From contig JAIRZA010000008.1 in assembly GCA_031267475.1 (NCBI GenBank), forward strand, positions 1 through 6,453: a stretch of 6,453 nt of DNA, written 5' to 3'. The DNA is from Spirochaetaceae bacterium. Its GTDB lineage: Bacteria; Spirochaetota; Spirochaetia; Treponematales; Breznakiellaceae. Below, one piece after another: positions 1 to 6,135 of this stretch. How positions within the stretch are numbered: the stretch's first letter is position 1; the number at the start of each line of letters is the position of its first letter. A program made the translations under genes and the position numbers. The notes beneath the pieces are model-generated. The model was not told the DNA's origin. It saw only the letters and a program-made list of their open reading frames with translations, and did not search any database.

Positions 1-108
1 CTGCGCGGAAGCGGCGGCGGTGCGGCAAAGCAACTGCCTGCGATGAAAACTGCGGATTTTGCCGCCTATGTAGAAGAAAAAGTCCGCTCCCGCTCATTAG
101 AAATTTAG
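1..108 (+). CDS. C-terminal end of an unidentified protein (partial)
   Basis: Frame 1 is open from the first base of the window to a TAG at 106-108, giving 35 residues that end VEEKVRSRSLEI. The fragment starts with a Gly/Ala-rich stretch (GSGGGAA) and continues into a probably helical, charged tail containing KTADFAAYVEEKV. I do not recognise the family and assign no function. The codon choice resembles that of the helicase downstream. The stop is followed five bases later by a GC-rich hairpin and then by the palindromic repeat region, which fits a true gene end. The start and most of the protein lie outside the window. It could be a chance open frame, but that is less likely given the clean stop placed just before the repeats. 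Confidence 0.55.
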   Translation: MRGSGGGAAKQLPAMKTADFAAYVEEKVRSRSLEI

Positions 109-112
109 CCCG

Positions 113-128
113 CCCGCCCACCAGCGGG
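113..128 (+). terminator. GC-rich hairpin after the upstream gene, possible terminator
   Basis: CCCGC at 113-117 pairs with GCGGG at 124-128 around a six-base loop, and TTTCAT follows. It begins five bases after the stop codon at 106-108. The trailing T run is short, so an intrinsic terminator is only possible. A version with a two-base loop (ACCCGC/GCGGGT, 4944-4957) opens the related repeat copy near 4950, so this hairpin may simply be the left end of the dispersed repeat. Confidence 0.35.
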
Positions 129-272
129 TTTCATATCCGCTACGCGGCGGCGTCCCGCGAGTCTCCCATACAACAGTGGCGTGGAGTTTCGCGTAGCGAA
201 ACTCCGAAGCTCAACGCGCCAGCGTTGAGCCCTACGCGGCGGTATCTCGCGAGTGTCCCCACAACAAGGCGT

Positions 273-338
273 GGAGTTTGCGCTTTGCGCAAACTCCTAA
301 AGCAAAATGCGCGGCATTTTGCTACGCTTGCGGAGCGT
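273..338 (+). repeat. Composite hairpin unit, tandem copy 1
   Basis: This 66 bp unit consists of a hairpin GGAGTTTGCGC-TTT-GCGCAAACTCC, the spacer TAA, a hairpin AGCAAAATGC-GCG-GCATTTTGCT, and a short hairpin ACGCT-TGCGG-AGCGT. It has the same order of parts as copy 2 at 347-410, with substitutions that keep the stems paired. Confidence 0.9.
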
Positions 339-346
339 GGAGCTCC

Positions 347-410
347 GGAGTTTCGCCATGCGAAACTCCTAAAGCAAAACGCTGCGCGTTTTGCTACGCT
401 TGCGGAGCGT
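347..410 (+). repeat. Composite hairpin unit, tandem copy 2
   Basis: This 64 bp unit consists of a hairpin GGAGTTTCGC-CAT-GCGAAACTCC, the spacer TAA, a hairpin AGCAAAACGC-TGC-GCGTTTTGCT, and the same short hairpin ACGCT-TGCGG-AGCGT as copy 1. It ends 25 bases before the helicase start codon. Any transcript entering the helicase gene from upstream would therefore carry strong stem-loops just before the start. Confidence 0.9.
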
Positions 411-435
411 TGAGTCTATCTCTAAGATTAAGTAT

Positions 436-2925
436 ATGAGCGCTGGTAAAAAATTTACAGAAGATTGCGCGCGTGAACTACGCGAGGCAATATGCGGCGC
501 GGGCGGGAATGAAGTTTTTGCCGCGGCGTATCTTGACGCGGACGGACGCATAGAGCGGATTAACATCAAGGCTCGCGGCAACGACAGCGCTGTGCCGGCC
601 GTATACAGCCTCGATGCGGACGGAATGCCGGATGTCCTTGTACATAATCATCCAAGCGGTTTTCTTACGCCCAGCGACAATGACCTGTTGATAGCGGCGC
701 GGGCGGCTGAAGACGGCATAGGCTCGTACATCGTTGACAACACCGTAACGAATGTCTATGTGATAGTCGAGCCAGCGCGTACAAAAAGAACAGTAAAACT
801 CAACGCAGACACCATAATCGCCCAGCTTGAAGAAGGCGGAGCAATAGCGGCGCGGCTTCCCGCGTATGAAAACCGCGCGTCTCAACTCGAACTTATGCGC
901 CTTATCATCAGAGCTTTTAACGAAGACTGCCTCGCTGTCGCCGAAGCGGGAACAGGCGTTGGCAAATCCTTTGCGTACCTTTTGCCGGCCTTGCGCTTTG
1001 CCCAGCTTAACAACGAGCGAGTGTTAATTTCAACAGCAACCATAACACTTCAACAACAATTATTTGAAAAAGACCTCCCGCTGGTTAATTCCGTACTCGC
1101 CAAACCAGTCAAAGCCGTATTAGTGAAAGGACGGGGAAACTACCTTTGCAGACGGCGGCTGAACGACATGATAAATCAGAGCCAGCCCGACCTTGATTTT
1201 ATAGGCCAAGAGGAAACCTTTAAGGCGATTGTTGAATGGTCGTCCGTAACAAGCACCGGAGCGCGTTCCGACCTGTCTTTTACGCCGGACGACGGAGTTT
1301 GGGCGCGTGTTTGCTCCGACGCGGACGCCTGCATGGGAATGCGCTGTTACGCCCGCGAAGATTGCTTTGTCATGAAACTGCGCCGCGCCGCGGCGGACGC
1401 CGGCATACTCGTTGTGAACCACCACCTATTGTTTGCCGACCTTGCGGCGCGGCGAGACGGCGCGGGCTATGCCGGAACCGCGGTACTCCCGCCTTACCAG
1501 CGAGTCATAATAGACGAAGCGCACAAAATAGAAAACTCCGCCACAAGTTTTTTTGCAGGGCAGTTCTCAAACCCCAGCCTCTTCCGCCAGCTTTCACGGT
1601 TTTTCAGACAGCGCGGAGCACGGCGAAGCGGACTTATAGTACGGCTTACAGCCTGCCTGCCCGCGGATATTGGGGACGAGGCGGGCGTTGACTGGCAAAC
1701 GATCGTGGAAGAAATCTATGCCGCCGCCGAAGAGTTGAACCGGCAAGCGCTTGAGCTATGCGGTGAAAGTGTATTCCGGCTTGTACCGGCGCGTGAAGCG
1801 CTGATCAGTGAACGCTTAATCCCGCCAATCGAAAACGTCCGCCGGCTGCTGCTGCGTTTCACCGGAAAAGCCGCGGCGTTAGCGGAAGCGGCGGAAGGAA
1901 TTAAGGACTCAAACGCCGTGATTGACGATTTAGTCTGGGAATTGCGTTCAGCCATTCGCCGCTTGCAGAATCTGTGCGGTGTCTGCGGACATTTCATCGA
2001 ATATCAGGACTATCCGCTGGAATCGATATGGATAGAACGGCGGCGGTCGAACCGCTCCGGCGGTAATGACTGGGCATTGTTCAACACCGCTCCCATAAGC
2101 ATAGCGGAGCAGCTTAAAGAGGCTCTGTTCGAGGCGAGCAAAACGGTGATATGCGTATCGGCGACTTTAACAGTGTCGGGCGCGTTTAACTATTGGATGT
2201 CCCGTACAGGGGCGGATCAGGCTGTAAACAAGGACGGCGGCGCGAAAATTGTACTAAACGGCAGCTTTCCATCGCCATTCTTGTACGAAAACGCCGTTTT
2301 GACCGCGGTTCCGGCGGACGCGCCCGACCCTAACGGCAGGGAATTTCAACATTTTGTCGATGAAGCCGTATTCCGGCTGGCGAAAGCGTCCGGCGGCTCC
2401 GCGCTCGTGCTGTTCACCTCGTTTGAGAGCCTAAACGCCGCCTATAACAGCGCCGCTCCCCGCCTTGAAGCTATGGGTGTGCGTTGTCTAAGACAGGGGG
2501 AGGATGACCGCAGCCGCCTGCTCCGCGCCTTCATCGAGGATGAAGGCAGCGTTCTGTTCGCCGCCGACTCGTTCTGGGAGGGTGTAGACGCTCCGGGTCG
2601 CACCCTGCGAGTCGTTATACTCTGCCGGCTGCCGTTCAAATCCCCTAACGATCCCATTTTTGAGGCTCGTTGCGAGCATATCGAGACACGCGGCGGCAAC
2701 TCGTTCATGGATATGTCCATTCCTGAAGCAATAATGAAATTCCGGCAAGGCTTTGGGCGGCTAATCCGCAGCGCAAAAGATTCAGGCGTGGTAGTGGCGC
2801 TGGACGGACGCATACTCAGCAAGCGTTACGGTTCGTTGTTTCTTAAATCTATTCCAAAAACGCGCTATTGTTTCGAGGATTTTGATACGATAGTACAAAA
2901 AACAGGCGAGTGGCTTTCGCGCTGA
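436..2925 (+). CDS. dinG: DinG-family (XPD-like) ATP-dependent DNA helicase with N-terminal RadC-like JAMM domain
   Basis: This is an 829-residue superfamily 2 helicase. DinG/XPD enzymes unwind DNA 5'->3' and act in repair and in resolving R-loops or replication conflicts. Visible helicase motifs are: Walker A EAGTGVGKS (170-178), DEAH box VIIDEAH (357-363), SATL (575-578), motif V SFWEGVDAPG (712-721) and motif VI QGFGRLIRS (771-779). Cys238, Cys299, Cys304 and Cys310 match the iron-sulfur ligand pattern of E. coli DinG. Residues about 20-115 form a RadC-like JAMM fold: Glu26, then HNHPSGFLTPSDND (70-83) supplying His70, His72, Ser80 and Asp83. E. coli DinG is about 716 residues, so the extra length is this N-terminal domain. 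I chose the ATG at 436. An in-frame TTG at 391 would add 15 residues encoded by the hairpin repeat. No strong Shine-Dalgarno sequence is visible before 436. The helicase family is near certain; the JAMM domain's activity is unknown. Confidence 0.93.
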   Translation: MSAGKKFTEDCARELREAICGAGGNEVFAAAYLDADGRIERINIKARGNDSAVPAVYSLDADGMPDVLVHNHPSGFLTPSDNDLLIAARAAEDGIGSYIVDNTVTNVYVIVEPARTKRTVKLNADTIIAQLEEGGAIAARLPAYENRASQLELMRLIIRAFNEDCLAVAEAGTGVGKSFAYLLPALRFAQLNNERVLISTATITLQQQLFEKDLPLVNSVLAKPVKAVLVKGRGNYLCRRRLNDMINQSQPDLDFIGQEETFKAIVEWSSVTSTGARSDLSFTPDDGVWARVCSDADACMGMRCYAREDCFVMKLRRAAADAGILVVNHHLLFADLAARRDGAGYAGTAVLPPYQRVIIDEAHKIENSATSFFAGQFSNPSLFRQLSRFFRQRGARRSGLIVRLTACLPADIGDEAGVDWQTIVEEIYAAAEELNRQALELCGESVFRLVPAREALISERLIPPIENVRRLLLRFTGKAAALAEAAEGIKDSNAVIDDLVWELRSAIRRLQNLCGVCGHFIEYQDYPLESIWIERRRSNRSGGNDWALFNTAPISIAEQLKEALFEASKTVICVSATLTVSGAFNYWMSRTGADQAVNKDGGAKIVLNGSFPSPFLYENAVLTAVPADAPDPNGREFQHFVDEAVFRLAKASGGSALVLFTSFESLNAAYNSAAPRLEAMGVRCLRQGEDDRSRLLRAFIEDEGSVLFAADSFWEGVDAPGRTLRVVILCRLPFKSPNDPIFEARCEHIETRGGNSFMDMSIPEAIMKFRQGFGRLIRSAKDSGVVVALDGRILSKRYGSLFLKSIPKTRYCFEDFDTIVQKTGEWLSR

Positions 2926-2944
2926 CACTTTAGGGCGGCGCCGG

Positions 2945-2978
2945 TTTATTCAAATAAGAGCAAACCAGCTCGAATAAA
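2945..2978. terminator. Candidate bidirectional terminator between convergent genes
   Basis: In the 53 bp gap between the helicase stop (TGA, 2923-2925) and the ABC-F stop (TGA on the minus strand, 2979-2981), TTTATTC (2945-2951) pairs with GAATAAA (2972-2978). Inside it, GAGC (2958-2961) pairs with GCTC (2968-2971) around AAACCA. A six-base bulge, AAATAA, sits on one side. The AT-rich outer stem could serve both directions. The bulge and the lack of a clean U tract keep confidence low. Confidence 0.35.
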
Positions 2979-4907
2979 TCAGCTCTGTCTTATAGTTTCC
3001 AACTCCGCCGCCAACTGTTCCCATTCGGCGGCGTGTTCAGCGAGGGCGGCGGCGTTTTGCTCAAGCCGGTATTGAATTTCCCGGCTCTTTTCACCGTTGG
3101 TATAAACAGACGGTTCTGAAAGCTGCGTTTCAAGCGCGGATTTTTCCGCTTCAAGCGCGTCAATGCGTTCAATGACCGCGGCTTCGGCGCGTTCCGCGCG
3201 GCGGATAGCGGAGGCTCGTTTTTTTTGCGCCTCGCGCGCGCTGGTTTCCGCATTTTTTTTGACCTCTATTTTGCCGGCGGGCGGGGGCTTTTCGTGTACT
3301 TTTAGAGTCTCCAGATAAGAAGCGTAGTTGCCGTAGTACAGCTTGTGCGGCCGTCCCGCGGACAGTGCGAGGGTTTTACTCGACAAGGCCTCCATGAAAG
3401 CGCGGTCGTGAGAGACAAAAATGATTGTGCCGGCGTAGGCGAGCAGGGCTTCCAGCAAAATATCTTTTGCGTACAAGTCAAGGTGGTTTGTGGGTTCGTC
3501 AAGAATTAGCAGGTTTGCGGGATGCAGCAACAAGCGCAGCAGCGCAAGGCGGCTTTTTTCTCCGCCCGACAGAACGGAAATTTTCTTGAATACATCATCG
3601 CCGCGAAACAGGAACGCGCCCAGCATATCGCGGATGCGGGGCATAAGGGCTGTGGGCGCGGCGTCTTCGAGCAACTCCAAGACTGTCGCGCCGCCGTCTA
3701 GTGTTTCGGCGGCTTCCTGCGAAAAGTACGCGCATTCAACGCCCGCGCCGTATGCCGCCGCGCCTTCGTGTTCGTTGTCCGCGCCGGAAATTATGCGGAG
3801 CAGGGTGCTTTTGCCCGCGCCGTTTGCCCCAACCACAAGCAGGCGCTCGCCGGTTTCAAGGCAGAGGTCGAGGCTGGAAAGGACTCGTTTAGATCCGTAA
3901 GTTTTGCCGATTCCTTCCAGTTTGAGTATTATGCGTCCTGAATGTGGCGGGGGCGGCAGTTTTATCGCTATTTTTTTCAGATTTTCTGGTATTTCTATCC
4001 GTTCTATTTTTTCCAGCATCTTAATCCGCTCCTGCACCATTGCCGCTTTGCTTGGTTTGTACCGGAACCGGCGGATTACCTCTTCGGCTCGCGCTATCTC
4101 GTCTTGCTGTCGTTTATAAGCGGCTACGAGGCTTTCAATTTCACTTGCGCGGCGTGTTTCGTAGTCTGTATATGTGCCGGGCCAGCGTTTCAGTTTGCCT
4201 TGAAATAGTTCGTACACCTCGTTTATTGTAGCGTCAAGAAAATAGCGGTCGTGTGATACGAGCAGGAACGCGCCTTTGAAGTCCCGCAGCCATTGTTCAA
4301 GCCAGTCGCGGCCTTCAACATCAAGGTAGTTGGTGGGTTCGTCGAGTAGTAATATGTCGGGGGTTTCCAGCAGCGTTTTGGTGAGTGCTATGCGCATTTG
4401 CCATCCGCCTGAAAATTCTTCCGTAAGGCGCGTATAATCGTTTTCTGTAAAGCCTAGTCCTTGCAGCGTGATGGCTATTTGTTTGTCAATCTGCCAAAAG
4501 CCTGTGGTCTCAAGTATTTCGTTGATGTGTTCCGCCTCGTGGAGGAGGTTTTGCGTTTTATTGTCGTCCGCTATCGCTGTTTGCAGCAGGTTTTCTATCG
4601 CGGTTCTGCGTTCAAGCATGGCCGCGCAGCGGGTGAATGTGGTTTTTGCTTCATCCCACAGGGTTTTTCCTTTGTGTACAAGTCCGGATTGGGGTAGATA
4701 TGCTATTCGCGCTCCTTTTTCCAGCGCCCGTTCTCCTGAATCGCATGGTATGAGTCCCGCGATTATTTTCATGAGTGTGGTTTTTCCTGATCCATTTGCC
4801 CCGCAAAGCGCCGCCCGCGAACCGGTTTTTAGTTTTATGTCCGCGTTATGAATTATTTCCCGCTCTCCGAATGTAAGTGATACTCCGGTAAATTGAACAA
4901 ATGCCAT
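2979..4907 (-). CDS. ABC-F family ATP-binding protein (Uup/YdiF/YheS-like translation factor)
   Basis: This 642-residue protein has two ABC ATPase domains, no membrane segment, and the ABC-F inter-domain linker. Family members bind the ribosomal E site and help resolve stalled translation; some confer antibiotic resistance. Domain 1: Walker A GANGSGKT (36-43), signature FSGGW (165-169), Walker B ILLLDEPTN with Glu190, switch His219. The linker at about 242-325 is charged and helical and contains RRFRYKPSKAAMVQERIKML, typical of the P-site tRNA interaction region. Domain 2: Walker A GANGAGKS (360-367), signature LSGGE (446-450), Walker B LLILDEPTN with Glu471, His500. A Lys/Glu/Ala-rich coiled coil fills about 549-640, as in Uup/YdiF-type members. 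All catalytic residues are present, so it should be active. The ATG at 4905-4907 puts the first beta strand (VQFTGVSLTFG) right at the N terminus, as expected for the family. The Shine-Dalgarno sequence is weak (TTGAG close to the ATG). It is convergent with the helicase. The exact subfamily is not settled. Confidence 0.95.
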   Translation of the reverse strand: MAFVQFTGVSLTFGEREIIHNADIKLKTGSRAALCGANGSGKTTLMKIIAGLIPCDSGERALEKGARIAYLPQSGLVHKGKTLWDEAKTTFTRCAAMLERRTAIENLLQTAIADDNKTQNLLHEAEHINEILETTGFWQIDKQIAITLQGLGFTENDYTRLTEEFSGGWQMRIALTKTLLETPDILLLDEPTNYLDVEGRDWLEQWLRDFKGAFLLVSHDRYFLDATINEVYELFQGKLKRWPGTYTDYETRRASEIESLVAAYKRQQDEIARAEEVIRRFRYKPSKAAMVQERIKMLEKIERIEIPENLKKIAIKLPPPPHSGRIILKLEGIGKTYGSKRVLSSLDLCLETGERLLVVGANGAGKSTLLRIISGADNEHEGAAAYGAGVECAYFSQEAAETLDGGATVLELLEDAAPTALMPRIRDMLGAFLFRGDDVFKKISVLSGGEKSRLALLRLLLHPANLLILDEPTNHLDLYAKDILLEALLAYAGTIIFVSHDRAFMEALSSKTLALSAGRPHKLYYGNYASYLETLKVHEKPPPAGKIEVKKNAETSAREAQKKRASAIRRAERAEAAVIERIDALEAEKSALETQLSEPSVYTNGEKSREIQYRLEQNAAALAEHAAEWEQLAAELETIRQS

Positions 4908-4943
4908 CGCTCAATATTAGCGCAGCCTCAAACAATCCGCCAG

Positions 4944-5066
4944 ACCCGCCAGCGGGTTTCTATCCGCTACGCGGCGGCGTCCCGCAAGTCTCTCATACAA
5001 CAGGGCGTGGAGTTTCGCCGCGCAAACTACAGCCCCATAGTATACAAAATGCGCGGCGTTTTATAC
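4944..5066 (+). repeat. Dispersed palindromic repeat, downstream copy
   Basis: This copy begins with the hairpin ACCCGC-CA-GCGGGT (4944-4957). It continues with the core found at 124-192: 4952-5018 differs from it by eye at only about four positions. The GGAGTTT hairpin that follows is degraded (5006-5030). A second degraded hairpin, AAAATGC-GCG-GCGTTTT (5046-5062), corresponds to the AGCAAAATGC unit at 301-323. The order of parts matches the upstream cluster and the orientation is direct. The rest of 4908-5125 shows no gene and no convincing promoter. Confidence 0.85.
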
Positions 5067-5113
5067 ACTGTTAATCACGGCGATTGTTTTTACACCCGCC
5101 GCAATCTTTTTAC

Positions 5114-5119
5114 AAGGAG
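5114..5119 (+). promoter_or_regulatory. Shine-Dalgarno site of the lipoprotein gene
   Basis: AAGGAG lies six bases before the ATG at 5126. It is the only near-consensus ribosome binding site in the window and fixes the lipoprotein start at 5126 rather than at 5084, further upstream in the same frame. Confidence 0.85.
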
Positions 5120-5125
5120 TGGTTT

Positions 5126-5554
5126 ATGAATAAACTAAAATTAGGCTTGGCGGCTCTAATCGCCGCAGCAGCCCTCTCTTCCTGCGGAGACGCCGTATCC
5201 GACGCGATAGTGGCGGCCGCCGGAAGCTCGACAATCAAACCGCCGGACGGCAAAACGGAAACCGGCATCGTTGTTACTTTCAAAAACGGCTGGGAAGGCG
5301 CGGCACCAAGCGAATTACAGGATGATCCCTATACGAAGGATGTCCCTGTCAACAAAACTCTTTCGCCAAGCACCGTCAACGCGGTTGTGGACACCGAGGG
5401 AAAAAACGCTTACGACGAAGCCTACGCCGTATGGAAGGCGATAAACGATAAGTGGGTCCAGTATGAAAAAGATCGCGAAGAAGCCCAAAATAGCGGCGAA
5501 AATCCCCCCCCCCCCCCAGTGAAGACCTTCCCCCGGAACCTGTTCCTCCTATAG
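5126..5554 (+). CDS. Lipoprotein, N-terminal segment as read (OFF frame of a probable phase-variable gene)
   Basis: As written, this reads as 142 residues. The N terminus is a lipoprotein signal peptide: MNKLKLG, a hydrophobic Ala/Leu stretch, then the lipobox LSSC with the acylated Cys at residue 20. The mature protein should be lipid-anchored in the cell envelope, probably exposed. Residues about 46-60 (GIVVTFKNGWEG) look like the first strand of a Listeria-Bacteroides repeat (InlB B-repeat/Flg_new type). A charged segment and a Pro-rich linker follow. Residues 127-131 are prolines encoded by the C tract at 5504-5517. The final 11 residues (VKTFPRNLFLL) are out-of-frame sequence ending at TAG 5552-5554. 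The true continuation is the adjacent frame from 5518. The start is well supported by AAGGAG. The ligand or partner of this protein cannot be told from the sequence. Confidence 0.8.
   Translation: MNKLKLGLAALIAAAALSSCGDAVSDAIVAAAGSSTIKPPDGKTETGIVVTFKNGWEGAAPSELQDDPYTKDVPVNKTLSPSTVNAVVDTEGKNAYDEAYAVWKAINDKWVQYEKDREEAQNSGENPPPPPVKTFPRNLFLL
5504..5517 (+). repeat. Poly-C tract (14 C) inside the lipoprotein gene
   Basis: Fourteen consecutive C bases follow codon 126 of the lipoprotein (GEN) in a Pro-rich linker. With 15 or 12 C the upstream frame joins the open frame beginning SEDLPPEPVPP at 5518. With 14 C (this sequence) translation stops at 5552-5554. With 13 C it stops at TGA 5520-5522. Such tracts are classic sites of slipped-strand length change. 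They are also prone to sequencing error. Confidence 0.95.
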
Positions 5555-6135
5555 CCACAATCCCCTATTTCCCGGGAGACGAATACTTAGCCAGCGGCAA
5601 CGTCCTCGCAAAAGCCGGCGCGGCGACGGAATGGGACTTTCATACTCTTACAGGCTGGAAGATTGAAGACGGCGAAGAGGCGACCCTTAATACTCCGATA
5701 ACGGGAAATACTACGGTAACCGCGGTCTGGGCGGATGCTCCTGGAAAACCTTACTACACGGTTACTTTCAACAGAAACGCAGGCACGGGCGTGTTTGAAA
5801 AACGCATCGCAATCCCGAATAAGATATGGTACGAGACAGACGTTGACTCCAGCGCCGGTGGGAATGAGGATGGGGGGAGTACTGAGGAAAAAACTGAGGA
5901 AACGACGGATGCGGACGGCGAAACCAAGACCGTCCATTTTACAACCAATAAGGAGAACAAGAAAGAAGGCGGTTTAATCATCGGCGAAGACTACAAGCTG
6001 GCGGAAAAGTATTCGATAGGCGAAACTAGCGAGGTAACGCAGAACCCGCTGGTACCCGTGTTCACGCGGGAGCATTACAAAAGCAGCGACTGGAAAGACA
6101 TGACCGGGAAATCTGTAACTCCCGATGCCAACTAG
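5518..6135 (+). pseudogene. Central part of the lipoprotein gene, Listeria-Bacteroides repeat units 1-2, frameshifted relative to the start
   Basis: From 5518 this frame is open for 205 codons and carries the body of the lipoprotein, but no start codon with a ribosome binding site belongs to it. It begins SEDLPPEPVPP, continuing the proline linker that the upstream frame enters, which argues strongly for one original gene. Unit 1 ends with LTGWKIEDGEEATLNTPITG and TVTAVW. Unit 2 starts YYTVTFNRNAGTG and ends SSDWKDMTGKSVTPDAN, interrupted by TAG at 6133-6135. These match the V-x-F ... GW ... TPV ... W pattern of InlB B-repeat/Flg_new domains, beta-rich folds of bacterial surface proteins. Unit 2 contains an acidic low-complexity insert (GNEDGGSTEEKTEETTDADGE) that includes the tandem 10-mer ACTGAGGAAA at 5881 and 5893. 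The segment is either the switchable part of a phase-variable gene or a decayed remnant. Confidence 0.75.

Larger units (their letters stand above)
109..435. repeat. Intergenic palindromic repeat cluster
   Basis: This 327-base stretch has no convincing gene and is built from inverted repeats. By eye the hairpins are: 113-128; 183-205 (10 bp stem, loop GTA); 209-230 (9 bp, loop GCCA); 273-297 (11 bp, loop TTT); 301-323 (10 bp, loop GCG); 324-338 (5 bp); 347-369 (10 bp, loop CAT); 373-395 (10 bp, loop TGC); and 396-410 (5 bp). A short palindrome, GGAGCTCC, sits at 339-346. Between hairpins lies a core that starts CTACGCGGCGG and ends GGCGTGGAGTTT. It occurs at 140-189, again in degenerate form at 232-279, and a third time near 4968-5016. 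The region resembles REP/BIME-type or other palindromic dispersed elements. One frame (225-413) is open through it, but I do not regard that as a gene. No clear promoter was recognised here. Confidence 0.85.

Noticed and set aside
225..413. Open frame of 62 residues across the palindromic repeats
   Set aside because: It is made entirely of repeat units, with internal peptide duplication explained by the DNA repeat. It has no ribosome binding site and overlaps the region just before the helicase. Treated as non-coding.
109..435. CRISPR array
   Set aside because: The repeats are hairpins placed almost back to back, only two tandem copies exist, there are no unique spacers of regular length, and no cas genes are visible.
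478..885. Minus-strand open frame of 135 residues opposite the helicase JAMM domain
   Set aside because: It is antisense to a clearly conserved domain, is rich in Arg and Cys, and shows no recognisable motif. It is a shadow of the real gene.
3490..3900. Plus-strand open frames opposite the ABC-F gene
   Set aside because: The minus strand encodes unmistakable ATPase motifs here. The plus-strand products are Ser/Arg/Pro-rich with no family features.
2979..4907. ABC transporter ATPase subunit
   Set aside because: Two ATPase domains in one chain with the ABC-F linker, no membrane segment and no adjacent permease gene point to a translation factor instead.
4914..4919. TAATAT as a -10 box for the ABC-F gene (minus strand)
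   Set aside because: It lies only a few bases before the start codon, and no -35-like element is found at 16-18 bases from it (the nearest, TTGTTT, is 10 bases away).
5504..5517. Programmed ribosomal -1 or +1 frameshift site
   Set aside because: There is no slippery heptamer followed by an obvious stem-loop or pseudoknot. A pure 14-base homopolymer is better explained by tract-length variation or transcriptional slippage.
5791..6135. Independent small gene starting at a GTG
   Set aside because: The frame is open far upstream to 5518, the start lies inside a repeat domain, and there is no ribosome binding site. It is an internal part of the lipoprotein gene.
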